A stretch of DNA of 9,649 nt from Prosthecobacter debontii (GCA_945885485.1 CAMCYT010000088.1:1-9649); one strand, 5' to 3'; shown: positions 1 through 5,946, numbered from the stretch's first letter. The notes: a model not told the origin generated them from the letters alone. Program-made: numbers and translations.

Positions 1-124
1 CTTGTGTATCTGAACGGACGCTTGAGGATTCTGCCGCCTGACTTGTTCCAGTGATCGCGCCGGCTACGAGAACGGCGTTCGCCGCACTACGCATGGAAAT
101 AATGGTTTTTGATGTGATCTTCAT
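1..124 (-). CDS. 5' end of a secreted protein (partial, signal peptide only)
   Basis: An open frame starts with ATG at 124 and runs off the left edge without a stop, giving 41 codons. The peptide begins MKITSKTIISMRSAANAVLV and continues AGAITGTSQAAESSSVRSD. This is a typical Sec signal peptide: a lysine-containing N-terminus, a hydrophobic stretch at about residues 13-28, and a likely cleavage after SQAA near residue 31. The mature protein is outside the window, so its function cannot be named. No Shine-Dalgarno sequence precedes the ATG. A terminator-like hairpin at 291-318 lies upstream and would separate this gene from lysA. The call rests on the signal-peptide character and the open frame to the edge. 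Confidence 0.6.
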   Translation of the reverse strand, partial: MKITSKTIISMRSAANAVLVAGAITGTSQAAESSSVRSDTQ

Positions 125-290
125 AAATATATCCGATTTCAAAGCTACACTCCATCGCTAGTTAAGTGATGTCAACTTTGGATTTATCAAGGGTGATGAA
201 ATCAGATTGTCCGAGCCTTAGAACAAGGGAAGGTGTAAATAAGTGATGGGTTCCTTTCGGGACTAGTCGCTAAATAATAGCCGTCTCTTT

Positions 291-318
291 AAAAAAACAT
301 GCCGACGAGGGCGTCGGC
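291..318 (-). terminator. Rho-independent terminator-like hairpin, minus strand
   Basis: GCCGACG (301-307) pairs perfectly with CGTCGGC (312-318) around a four-base loop. On the minus strand the stem is followed, after ATG, by seven T residues (plus-strand A-tract 291-297). This geometry fits an intrinsic terminator for leftward transcripts leaving lysA, whose stop codon is about 264 bases upstream of the stem. It would also insulate the left-end gene, which is read in the same direction. The stem may at the same time be one copy of a dispersed palindromic repeat, since GC-rich stems of this kind are common in such genomes. Confidence 0.55.
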
Positions 319-326
319 GCTCCTAA

Positions 327-350
327 CCACGTGCCGAAGGTTTTACGTGG
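327..350. repeat. Inverted repeat CCACGT / ACGTGG
   Basis: CCACGT at 327-332 is matched by ACGTGG at 345-350 with a 12-base spacer, and it lies 8 bases from the terminator-like stem at 301-318. The two hairpins together make a compact palindromic block of about 50 bases. On the minus strand the order is the CCACGT hairpin, a short AGGAG-containing spacer, the 7-bp stem, and then the T-tract. This may be one composite dispersed element rather than two unrelated hairpins. Confidence 0.4.
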
Positions 351-495
351 GGCTGCTTTGACGGGGAGGCGGTTTTTTCGTAGCGCGAGGTATTGACCAA
401 GGCTGTGCGTGGTTCGCTTGCGAGGTCGCGTTTTAAATCGCGGTTCCTTTCGGGGGACGGAGCTGCTTAGTGGCGTAGAGGGAGATTATTCTTTC

Positions 496-536
496 AAATC
501 AACATTCAAAAATCCTCAATCATCAATCGTCAATCA
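496..536. repeat. AATC-rich intergenic repeat, copy 1
   Basis: This 41-base stretch is built from short AATC/TCAA words and matches 3891-3932 at about 36 of 42 aligned positions, with one gap. The last 13 bases (CAATCGTCAATCA) are identical. It lies 46 bases downstream of the lysA stop codon on the minus strand. The second copy lies 9 bases downstream of the DUF1501 gene stop, so both copies follow the 3' end of a minus-strand gene in the same orientation. It is noncoding. Confidence 0.6.
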
Positions 537-581
537 AACTGAAGTCACAAATAAGTCAGATATTCAGTGACAGCTAAATGC

Positions 582-1871
582 TTACAACTCGCCTTCGATG
601 AGATCGTCCAGAGTCTGGCGTTTGCGGACGACGGTGGCGTCTGTGCCTTCGACTAGGATTTCTGCGGGAAGGGGGCGTGAGTTGTAGTTGGATGCCATGA
701 CGAATCCGTAGGCTCCGGCGGACATCAGGGCGACGTGGTCTCCTGGGTTGAAATCAGGGAGGGGACGGTCTTGGCAGAAGAAGTCGCCGCTTTCACAGAT
801 CGGGCCGACGACGTCGACTTTGATGAGTTCTGTGGATTTCGGTTGGGTGAGAGGAACGATATCGTGATGACCTTCGTAGAGGGCAGGACGGATGAGATCG
901 TTCATGCCGGCATCGACGATTTTGAAGGTTTTGGCAGAGCCTTTTTTCTCGTAGAGGCAGCGGGTGAGAAGAACACCGGCGTTGCCGACGATGTAGCGGC
1001 CGGGTTCTAACAAGATTTTCAACCCGAGGTCTTTGAGGCGTGGAACGAGTTCCTGGCCGTATTTCTCGATGGTGAGGGGACGTTCGGATTCGGATTTGGA
1101 GATCCACCAATCGGCTGGGCCGGATTGGAGGGAATCATGATAAACGATGCCGATCCCGCCACCGATGGACCAGAATTCGATGCCGTGTTTTTGTTTGAGA
1201 GAGGTGACGAGAGGGATGACTTTTTCGACGGCCTCGATGAAGGGATCGATGGAGGTGAGCTGTGAGCCGATATGCATTTGCAGGCCACGGAGCTTGATGT
1301 TTTTCAGCTCGGCAGCGGCGCGGTCGTAAAGATCAGCGATTTTTCCGAAATCGACTCCAAACTTATTTTCGCTTTTTCCGGTGGAGATATATTTGTGAGT
1401 TTTAGCGTCAACGTTTGGGTTCACACGAACGGCGGCTGGAGCGATTTTCCCAAGTTCGCCAGCGATCTGGTTGAGGTAGCGGAGTTCTTCTTCGCTCTCG
1501 ACGTTGAAGGAGTAGATGCCTTTTTCGAGGGCGTAAATGATTTCCTCACGGGTTTTGCCAACGCCTGCGAAGGTGCAGTGAGCTGGATCGCCACCGGCTT
1601 TGATGACTCGGAAAAGTTCGCCACCGGAAACAATATCGAAGCCAGCGCCTTTGGTGGCAAGCAGGCGGAGGACGGAAAGATTGGAATTTGCTTTTACAGC
1701 GTAAGCGACTTCGTGATCGACGCCAGAGAGCGCTTTGTCCAGACGTTTGAAATGATCCGTGATCGTTCCTGCCGAGTAGACGTAAAGGGGAGTGCCGTGT
1801 TGCTCTGCGAGAGACTGCAGGGAAACATCTTCGCAGAAAAGCTCCCCGTTTTTGTAGGAAAAGCCGTGCAT
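582..1871 (-). CDS. lysA: Diaminopimelate decarboxylase
   Basis: LysA removes CO2 from meso-2,6-diaminopimelate to give L-lysine, the last step of lysine synthesis, in the cytoplasm with pyridoxal phosphate (PLP). The 429-residue product has the length and full motif set of the fold-type III decarboxylases. YAVKANSN carries the PLP lysine K60. Other motifs are MHIGSQL with H200, the phosphate-binding GGGIG at 237-241, EPGRY at 289-293, GPICESGD with C359 and E360 from the partner subunit's active site, and AYGFVMASNYN with Y388. The ATG at 1871 is six bases after the rpmB stop, and no Shine-Dalgarno sequence is seen, so translational coupling to rpmB is likely. A terminator-like hairpin lies downstream at 291-318. 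The frame is intact and no key residue is missing. Confidence 0.96.
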   Translation of the reverse strand: MHGFSYKNGELFCEDVSLQSLAEQHGTPLYVYSAGTITDHFKRLDKALSGVDHEVAYAVKANSNLSVLRLLATKGAGFDIVSGGELFRVIKAGGDPAHCTFAGVGKTREEIIYALEKGIYSFNVESEEELRYLNQIAGELGKIAPAAVRVNPNVDAKTHKYISTGKSENKFGVDFGKIADLYDRAAAELKNIKLRGLQMHIGSQLTSIDPFIEAVEKVIPLVTSLKQKHGIEFWSIGGGIGIVYHDSLQSGPADWWISKSESERPLTIEKYGQELVPRLKDLGLKILLEPGRYIVGNAGVLLTRCLYEKKGSAKTFKIVDAGMNDLIRPALYEGHHDIVPLTQPKSTELIKVDVVGPICESGDFFCQDRPLPDFNPGDHVALMSAGAYGFVMASNYNSRPLPAEILVEGTDATVVRKRQTLDDLIEGEL

Positions 1872-1877
1872 GGCAGA

Positions 1878-2144
1878 TTACTTAACGAGTCCCGCTTTTT
1901 TCAGGGTCACGTAAGCACCATTTTTGTTGATGGTCTTAAGTGCGCGGCAGCTCAGTTTGATACGAACGAATTGATCGAGTTCAGGAACCCAGATGCGTTT
2001 GTTCTGAAGGTTCGGAGAAACCGAGCGTTTGGTGACTTTGGTGACGTGACGACCGATACCGCCCTTTTTCTTGGCTAAGCCAGTACGTTGGATTTTGCCG
2101 CCGGAGGGGACGCGGGTGCCTCTGATGCTACAAATACGTGCCAT
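1878..2144 (-). CDS. rpmB: 50S ribosomal protein bL28
   Basis: The 88-residue basic protein matches bL28 of the large ribosomal subunit. It starts MARICSIRGTRVPSGG, where the family has a short N-terminal strand with CxxTG-like spacing, and continues with KRSVSPNLQNKRIWVPEL (compare the conserved PNLhxxRfWV motif). It ends with a KLSCRALKTINKNG segment equivalent to the family's lRvSaKgmRxIdKkG. It is somewhat longer than the E. coli protein because of a lysine- and glycine-rich insert near residues 18-40. lysA follows after six bases, so the two are probably co-transcribed. No Shine-Dalgarno sequence is visible upstream of the ATG. A TTGACG at 2198-2193 on the minus strand could be a -35 box but has only a weak -10 partner. 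Confidence 0.95.
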   Translation of the reverse strand: MARICSIRGTRVPSGGKIQRTGLAKKKGGIGRHVTKVTKRSVSPNLQNKRIWVPELDQFVRIKLSCRALKTINKNGAYVTLKKAGLVK

Positions 2145-2251
2145 GATGAAAATTGGTTATCGGGGGGCGAAGAATGCCCTGCGTTTCGGATGCGTCAAGA
2201 CGAAATCTTGCGGAAAATGAAGAAAAGTAGGCTAGATTCAGTATTTGGAAT

Positions 2252-2278
2252 CACGAAAGGCACGAAATACACGAAAAA
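2252..2278. repeat. Three tandem 9-mers CACGAAANN, array 1
   Basis: The units are CACGAAAGG (2252-2260), CACGAAATA (2261-2269) and CACGAAAAA (2270-2278), with a conserved CACGAAA core and two free bases. The array lies just downstream (minus strand) of the TraB-like gene stop and upstream of rpmB. A second three-unit array with the same core and orientation lies at 3264-3290, upstream of the same gene. From memory, intergenic strings of this CACGAAA type occur in many environmental genomes; this recall has not been checked. Confidence 0.6.
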
Positions 2279-2309
2279 TGTAGATTTTCAGGCTAACGAT
2301 CCGGTGAAA

Positions 2310-3239
2310 CTACTTATCAATTCGAGTAATTTTATAACCGGCCTTTTCCAAGTGGCTGCGAATGCTGGGGTCTCCGGTGAAATGAGCGGCTCCGGCGGCG
2401 AAAAAGTGCACGGTCTCGGGTGAGGTTTTCAGCTGCTCCGCGATGCTTGCGGCCATGGTTTCGTCGCGCTTGGTTAGGAGTTTGTCGAAGAATTTTTTAC
2501 CGAGTTCTTTTTCAGGGCCTTTGATCATTTCATCAGTGGCTTTATCCATCAGTCGCTTGATCAATTCCGCATTGCCTTGAATATAGGCATCGATGAGCTC
2601 TTTGAGGCTGTCTTTTCCATCGGCCCGTTCTGTGCGCATGATGCGCAGTGTCTCGGAGAGTATTTTAACCTGTTCCTCTTCGGTGAAATTATTGAACAAA
2701 CCCATTTGGAAATCGGCGGTTTCCATCGCGCCGGTTTTTTTGCCGTCTTTTACTGCGCGATCCCACACCATCTTGTCGACGGCAGTGGCGCCGGAGAGTT
2801 GGGCTTTGATCATGGGCAGCGTTGCGGCGATCGCCCAAGTGAGCATCGGTTCAAAGGGCGTTGAGTTTAGAGCGGGATTGATTGCACGGAGCTCTTCATT
2901 GAGTTGTTTGCTTAGATCCGGACCGATCGATACAGAAAGCGTTTTGCCATCGTTCCGCATGAGTTTTGGTATCATTCCCATTTGGGTTTTCATATCCATG
3001 GGGATTTCAGTGAGGATGAAACTGGCTTCGTTGTATGCCTTCTCGGCTGTGGGATGGAGTTGGTTCAGCGCGCCGCCACCTAAGTGGATGGTGCCGAAGA
3101 GGTAGGATGGCTTTTTAAGATCGCCGCCTTCAATCTTCCAGAGTAAGGGTTTGACTGGATGCTTCGGTTCTTCTTCCGCGCGCACGGAAATAGGAGCGAT
3201 GGCGAACAGTAGTGCGATGGTGGGAATGAAGTGTTTCAT
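2310..3239 (-). CDS. TraB/GumN-family secreted protein (putative metalloprotease-like)
   Basis: The product of 309 residues belongs to the TraB/PrgY/GumN family, related to the TIKI metalloproteases. Its signature is two GxxH motifs near the ends, and both are present: LFGTIHLG with H52, and AAGAAHFTG with H286. Further family traits are the glutamate in LTEIP (E78), the AMETADFQMGLF segment (about 171-182), and KRDETMA (about 257-263). I chose the ATG at 3239 because it gives a clean signal peptide (MKHFIPTIALLFAIAPISVRA, cleavage near 21). An in-frame extension to 3284 would add residues ahead of it, partly encoded by a repeat. The protein should act outside the cytoplasmic membrane. Substrate and activity are unknown for most bacterial members. 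Both flanks carry CACGAAANN repeats. Confidence 0.85.
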   Translation of the reverse strand: MKHFIPTIALLFAIAPISVRAEEEPKHPVKPLLWKIEGGDLKKPSYLFGTIHLGGGALNQLHPTAEKAYNEASFILTEIPMDMKTQMGMIPKLMRNDGKTLSVSIGPDLSKQLNEELRAINPALNSTPFEPMLTWAIAATLPMIKAQLSGATAVDKMVWDRAVKDGKKTGAMETADFQMGLFNNFTEEEQVKILSETLRIMRTERADGKDSLKELIDAYIQGNAELIKRLMDKATDEMIKGPEKELGKKFFDKLLTKRDETMAASIAEQLKTSPETVHFFAAGAAHFTGDPSIRSHLEKAGYKITRIDK

Positions 3240-3263
3240 TGGAGAGTTGAGAGAAAATTTAAC

Positions 3264-3290
3264 CACGAAAAACACAAAATGCACGAAAGC
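3264..3290. repeat. Three tandem 9-mers CACGAAANN, array 2
   Basis: The units are CACGAAAAA (3264-3272), CACAAAATG (3273-3281, one core mismatch) and CACGAAAGC (3282-3290), preceded by AAC. The array lies 25 bases upstream of the TraB-like gene start, in the 103-base gap behind the coiled-coil gene, and has the same orientation as array 1 at 2252-2278. Because 9 is a multiple of 3 the array is open in several frames and lengthens spurious ORFs. I take it as noncoding. Confidence 0.6.
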
Positions 3291-3342
3291 TCGATGTGGT
3301 TATGGATGGGATATTGAAAATGATGAATTGAAGATTGGGTAG

Positions 3343-3708
3343 TTATTCATCCTTCTCTTTATCAAGACCTAGAAAACGCTTCGCCTTATCGGTTGCGGCG
3401 TCGATGAGTTGATCAGATTTTTCTGTGGCGGATTTTGAGAGGCGGTCGGTGTCGATTTTATCAATCGATTGTTTCGCAATGTCCGCTCCAGCGGAAACCA
3501 CAGGCTGCACCTCATCGGCGAAGGATTGGAAACGTTGATCCACACGTTCCGTGCTTTTCGCTACGCGCTCGGTGCTTTTCGTCATGCGCTCCAACTTGGG
3601 CATTAGCCCGACGATGAGAGCCGCTGCGGCAATCGCCATGAAAATGAGATTAGCGATGAGAAGATTGGCAATGCGATCGAGCTTCTTGTTGGTTTCGGGA
3701 TGGTCCAT
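3343..3708 (-). CDS. Small membrane-anchored coiled-coil protein of unknown function
   Basis: I do not recognise a named family. The 121-residue product has a short polar N-terminus and one membrane helix at about residues 13-36 (a run of I, L, A and V). A long charged region follows that should form an alpha-helical coiled coil. Residues 40-59 contain the heptad ERMTKST / ERVAKST / ERVDQRF, encoded by near-identical 21-base units at 3545-3586. The C-terminus is rich in K and D/E (KRFLGLDKEKDE). The general build resembles DUF948-like proteins (a single N-terminal helix plus an extended helical tail), but no diagnostic motif supports that name. It ends 103 bases before the TraB-like gene on the same strand. 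No Shine-Dalgarno sequence is present. Confidence 0.75.
   Translation of the reverse strand: MDHPETNKKLDRIANLLIANLIFMAIAAAALIVGLMPKLERMTKSTERVAKSTERVDQRFQSFADEVQPVVSAGADIAKQSIDKIDTDRLSKSATEKSDQLIDAATDKAKRFLGLDKEKDE
3545..3586 (-). repeat. 21-base tandem duplication inside the coiled-coil gene
   Basis: Units 3545-3565 and 3566-3586 agree at 16 of 21 positions, and both share GTGCTTTTCG. Each encodes one heptad of the STERV type. In-register duplication of a 21-base unit lengthens a coiled coil by exactly two helical turns, so the reading frame and hydrophobic register are kept. Confidence 0.55.
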
Positions 3709-3794
3709 GAGGTTAACTTAGCGTGATCGGAGGAGTGGATGGAAGGATGAATTCGGCTCAATTATGATACATGAGCACGTCGTTTTGATCTTTC

Positions 3795-3932
3795 GATTTG
3801 ATTGATGATTTTTGATCCATCTACGCCAAGGTTACGACGGACAGGTTTTTGAATGAAGAGCAAAGCGATGCTGTTTAGCATTTCTCTTCCAAATCAAAAA
3901 ATCAAAAATCGTCACTCAGCAATCGTCAATCA
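3795..3932. repeat. Inverted-repeat element between the coiled-coil and DUF1501 genes
   Basis: The left arm (3795-3816) reads on the minus strand as ATCAAAAATCATCAATCA plus four bases. The right arm (about 3900-3932) contains ATCAAAAATC followed by TCACTCAGCAATCGTCAATCA, so the arms are imperfect inverted copies of one AATC-rich sequence. The core of about 85 bases includes CTACGCCAAGGTTACGACGG (3821-3840). It also includes a hairpin in which ATGCT (3868-3872) pairs with AGCAT (3877-3881), and GAAGAG (3855-3860) pairs with CTCTTC (3884-3889). The whole lies in a 232-base gap and ends 9 bases from the DUF1501 stop. It looks like a small miniature element or a structured 3' region. It carries no gene. 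Confidence 0.5.
3891..3932. repeat. AATC-rich intergenic repeat, copy 2
   Basis: This is the second copy of the repeat at 496-536, with about 36 of 42 positions matching and the terminal CAATCGTCAATCA identical. It lies directly behind the DUF1501 gene and is also the right arm of the inverted element at 3795-3932. Confidence 0.6.
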
Positions 3933-3940
3933 TTTCTAGC

Positions 3941-5398
3941 CTACGCGAGTAGCTCTTTCACCACATGCCCATGCACATCTGTTAGGCGGAAGCGGCGGCC
4001 TTGGAAGGTGTGGGAGAGGCGGGTGTGGTCAATGCCGAGTTGGTTGAGGATGGTGGCGTGGAAGTCGTGGACGTGGACGGCACCGGGGATGAATTTGTCT
4101 TTCGTTGGATTGATCGCTTGTCCATCGGTGCCGACGATGTTGTAGCCGTAGTCGTCGGTTGCACCGTAGGTCATGCCGGGTTTGATTCCGCCGCCCGCCA
4201 TCCATGCGGTGAAGCAGCGCGGATGGTGATCGCGGCCGTAGTTGTCTTTGGTGAGTTTGCCTTGCGAATAAGCGGTCCGACCAAACTCTCCGCCCCAGAC
4301 GACTAGGGTGTCTTCTAACATTCCGCGTTGCTTGAGATCGGTGATGAGGGCGGCGCAGCCTTGATCGGTTTCTTGGGTTTGTTTGCGGATAGCGGCCGGC
4401 AGGTTCCCATGCTGATCCCAACCTGGGTGATAGAGCTGAATGAAACGCACGCCTTTTTCCGCGAGGCGGCGGGCGAGCAGGCAATTGGCGGCGAAGGTGC
4501 CAGGCTTCTCTGCGTCTGGACCGTAGAGTTCTTTGATTGATTTTGGTTCTCCTCCGATGTCGGTGACTTCCGGTACGCTGGTCTGCATGCGGTAGGCCAT
4601 TTCATATTGGGCGATGCGGGTTTCGATCTCGGGATCGATCTCATTTTGGAAATCGATTTTATTCAGGGCTGAGAGTTTATCTAACAGAGCACGTCGACCC
4701 GACTGGCAAACGCCATCTGGGTTAGTGAGATAAAACACCGCATCTTTTCCGGAAGAGAAACGCACGCCTTGATAGCGGGAATCGAGGAAGCCGGTGCCCC
4801 AGAGTCGGGCGGCGAGAGGTTGGTCCGTGGCTTTTTTGGTGACGAGTACGACGAAGCCAGGGAGGTTCTCGTTCATGGAACCGAGGCCGTAGGTGACCCA
4901 TGAACCGAGCGATGGTCGACCGGCGATCTGGGAGCCGGTTTGGAAAAAGGTCATCGCTGGATCGTGGTTGATCGCCTCGGTCCAGAGGGATTTCACGAAG
5001 CAAAGATCATCTACTACTTTGGAAGTATGAGGCAGAAGTTCGCTGACCCATGCACCGGATTTTCCGTGTTGGGCAAATTTGAACTGAGAGCCAGCGAGTG
5101 GCAGGATGGCTTGGTTGCCGGACATGCCGGTGAGGCGCTGGCCGCGGCGGACTGAGTCGGGGAGTTGCTGGCCGTTGAGCTCGTTGAGCTTCGGTTTGTA
5201 ATCAAAAAGATCCATGTGCGCGGGGCCGCCGGACATGAACAGGTAGATCACGCGTTTAGCCTTAGGCGCGTGGTCTGCGATGAATTTTTCTCCCAGCATA
5301 GCGGCGGAGCTTTTCTGCGGAAGTATGGAAGCAAGCGCCGCTCCACCAATCCCAGTGGAGAGTTTGGAGAGGAAATGGCGGCGAGTGATTTCGAACAT
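3941..5398 (-). CDS. DUF1501 family protein, Tat-exported
   Basis: The 485-residue product is a DUF1501 protein (PF07394), a family with an alkaline-phosphatase/sulfatase-like fold that is abundant in Planctomycetota and Verrucomicrobiota. Seen in order: a twin-arginine leader (ITRRHFLSKL, R6-R7, hydrophobic to about 27, Ala-rich end near 33), MSGGPAHMDLFDYKP at 55-69, NHDPAM at 144-149, GWDQHG at 326-331, VVWGGEFGRT at 366-375, GRDHHPRCFTAWMAGGG at 388-404, HDFHATIL at 444-451 and GRRFRLTDVHG at 467-477. The conserved Asp and His residues are the likely metal ligands. I chose the ATG at 5398 because it places the RR motif at residue 6; the frame stays open to 5461. Family members usually sit beside a DUF1549/DUF1553 cytochrome-type gene, and none is seen here. 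Substrate unknown. Confidence 0.9.
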   Translation of the reverse strand: MFEITRRHFLSKLSTGIGGAALASILPQKSSAAMLGEKFIADHAPKAKRVIYLFMSGGPAHMDLFDYKPKLNELNGQQLPDSVRRGQRLTGMSGNQAILPLAGSQFKFAQHGKSGAWVSELLPHTSKVVDDLCFVKSLWTEAINHDPAMTFFQTGSQIAGRPSLGSWVTYGLGSMNENLPGFVVLVTKKATDQPLAARLWGTGFLDSRYQGVRFSSGKDAVFYLTNPDGVCQSGRRALLDKLSALNKIDFQNEIDPEIETRIAQYEMAYRMQTSVPEVTDIGGEPKSIKELYGPDAEKPGTFAANCLLARRLAEKGVRFIQLYHPGWDQHGNLPAAIRKQTQETDQGCAALITDLKQRGMLEDTLVVWGGEFGRTAYSQGKLTKDNYGRDHHPRCFTAWMAGGGIKPGMTYGATDDYGYNIVGTDGQAINPTKDKFIPGAVHVHDFHATILNQLGIDHTRLSHTFQGRRFRLTDVHGHVVKELLA

Positions 5399-5463
5399 GG
5401 ATTTAAGTGTTGAGTGTGAATTAGCTGCGATTATGTAATGAATCCTTGATAACCTAGACACAT

Positions 5464-5562
5464 ACGGCCGTTAGTGGGTGAATTATTTCACGTGGCATAG
5501 CTTTTTCTCCCAAGGATACTCACTCCTAGAACCCGCGATCTGCGATCTGCGATCACGGCCGT
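5464..5562. repeat. ACGGCCGT palindrome pair with 7-bp tandem repeat
   Basis: The 8-base palindrome ACGGCCGT occurs at 5464-5471 and 5555-5562, bracketing 83 bases in the gap upstream of the DUF1501 gene. Just inside the right copy are three tandem units GCGATCT, GCGATCT and GCGATCA (5535-5555). Inside the left side is the short palindrome GTGAA-TTAT-TTCAC (5478-5491). The stretch is noncoding and could be a small repeat element or part of the control region of the DUF1501 gene. Confidence 0.4.
5478..5491. promoter_or_regulatory. Possible operator palindrome GTGAA-N4-TTCAC
   Basis: A perfect 5+5 base inverted repeat with a four-base AT spacer lies 80-93 bases upstream of the DUF1501 start. 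The size and symmetry fit a binding site for a dimeric regulator, but a chance palindrome of this length is quite possible. No matching second site was found. Confidence 0.2.
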
Positions 5563-5589
5563 TTTCGGAAAATGCTATTGGTAAATGGG

Positions 5590-5946
5590 TTAAGCGGGAG
5601 ATTTACGAAGAATGAGGGGAAGCAAAATCAAAGAGGCAACGAGCATGGAACTGATCAAGGATGCGGCGATCAGTTTCGGTTCTCCTGCTATGAATGCCTG
5701 CCATCCCATAAACGAACGCCAGCCAAATACGACACTGAGCAAAGAAGTGGTTATGATTGCGGCGTAACGCGCCCATCCAAAACCTTTGGCCATGAAAACA
5801 CCCCAAACAATGCTGAGGCTGCCAAATAGGCCGCCACTCATTAGGGCGGTTTTCGCTTTCTCAGGATTCGATGCAAAACCCAGCAGTCCGATCACGATGA
5901 GAAAAACTCCATATCCAACAACATATTTCCAAGTGGATGCTTTCAT
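5590..5946 (-). CDS. Small four-helix membrane protein, TMEM14-like
   Basis: The 118-residue product is nearly all membrane helix: about residues 8-25 (YVVGYGVFLIVIGLLGF), 34-52, 59-78 and 92-113, with a short basic tail RKSPA. The first helix with its GYGVFLIVIGLLGF pattern, the following NPEKAK loop, and the glycine-rich second helix resemble the TMEM14/UPF0136 group of small membrane proteins, whose role in bacteria is unknown. This assignment is tentative. I prefer the ATG at 5946; an in-frame TTG at 5958 would add only four residues. It lies 191 bases upstream of the DUF1501 gene on the same strand and is divergent from the gene at 6054, with 107 bases between the starts. Confidence 0.75.
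   Translation of the reverse strand: MKASTWKYVVGYGVFLIVIGLLGFASNPEKAKTALMSGGLFGSLSIVWGVFMAKGFGWARYAAIITTSLLSVVFGWRSFMGWQAFIAGEPKLIAASLISSMLVASLILLPLILRKSPA

Larger units (their letters stand above)
249..454. repeat. 13-base direct repeat GGTTCCTTTCGGG, two copies
   Basis: The sequence GGTTCCTTTCGGG occurs exactly at 249-261 and again at 442-454, in the same orientation, 193 bases apart. The two copies lie on either side of the hairpin block at 301-350. The flanks do not extend the match much beyond these 13 bases. They may be remnants of a duplicated intergenic repeat or the ends of a composite element. No function is assigned. Confidence 0.5.
125..581. other. Gene-free intergenic stretch between lysA and the left-end gene
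   Basis: No convincing coding frame is seen on either strand across 457 bases. From lysA leftwards (the direction of transcription) it holds an AATC-rich repeat (496-536), a block of short GC-rich segments with poor inverted repeats (about 360-480), one copy of a 13-base direct repeat (442-454), a 6-bp inverted repeat with a 12-base loop (327-350), a 7-bp hairpin beside a T-tract (291-318), the second 13-base repeat (249-261), and then AT-richer DNA that should contain the promoter of the left-end gene. It has no feature of a tRNA or rRNA that I can recognise. Confidence 0.6.

Noticed and set aside
170..175. Perfect TTGACA on the minus strand upstream of the left-end gene
   Set aside because: No acceptable -10 hexamer lies 16-18 bases downstream; the best (TGTAGC) needs a 20-base spacer. 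A single hexamer is not enough for a promoter call.
1272..2078. 268-codon plus-strand open frame opposite lysA and rpmB
   Set aside because: It lies fully antisense to two strongly recognised genes, runs through the boundary between them, and its peptide has no family pattern. It is a by-product of codon use on the other strand.
2196..2210. CAAGA-N5-TCTTG hairpin between the TraB-like gene and rpmB
   Set aside because: The stem is only five weak pairs and no T-tract follows on either strand, so a terminator call is not supported.
2252..2278. CRISPR-like interpretation of the 9-base repeat arrays
   Set aside because: The units are contiguous, only 9 bases long, and have no spacers; no cas gene is present.
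2593..3105. 170-codon plus-strand open frame opposite the TraB-like gene
   Set aside because: It is antisense to a gene with a signal peptide and both GxxH motifs. The peptide is rich in Ser and Arg as expected for a shadow frame.
3264..3284. N-terminal extension of the TraB-like protein to 3284
   Set aside because: The added residues are partly encoded by the CACGAAANN repeat and would bury the clear signal peptide that starts at 3239.
5399..5461. N-terminal extension of the DUF1501 protein to 5461
   Set aside because: It would move the twin-arginine motif to about residue 27. The ATG at 5398 gives a standard Tat leader.
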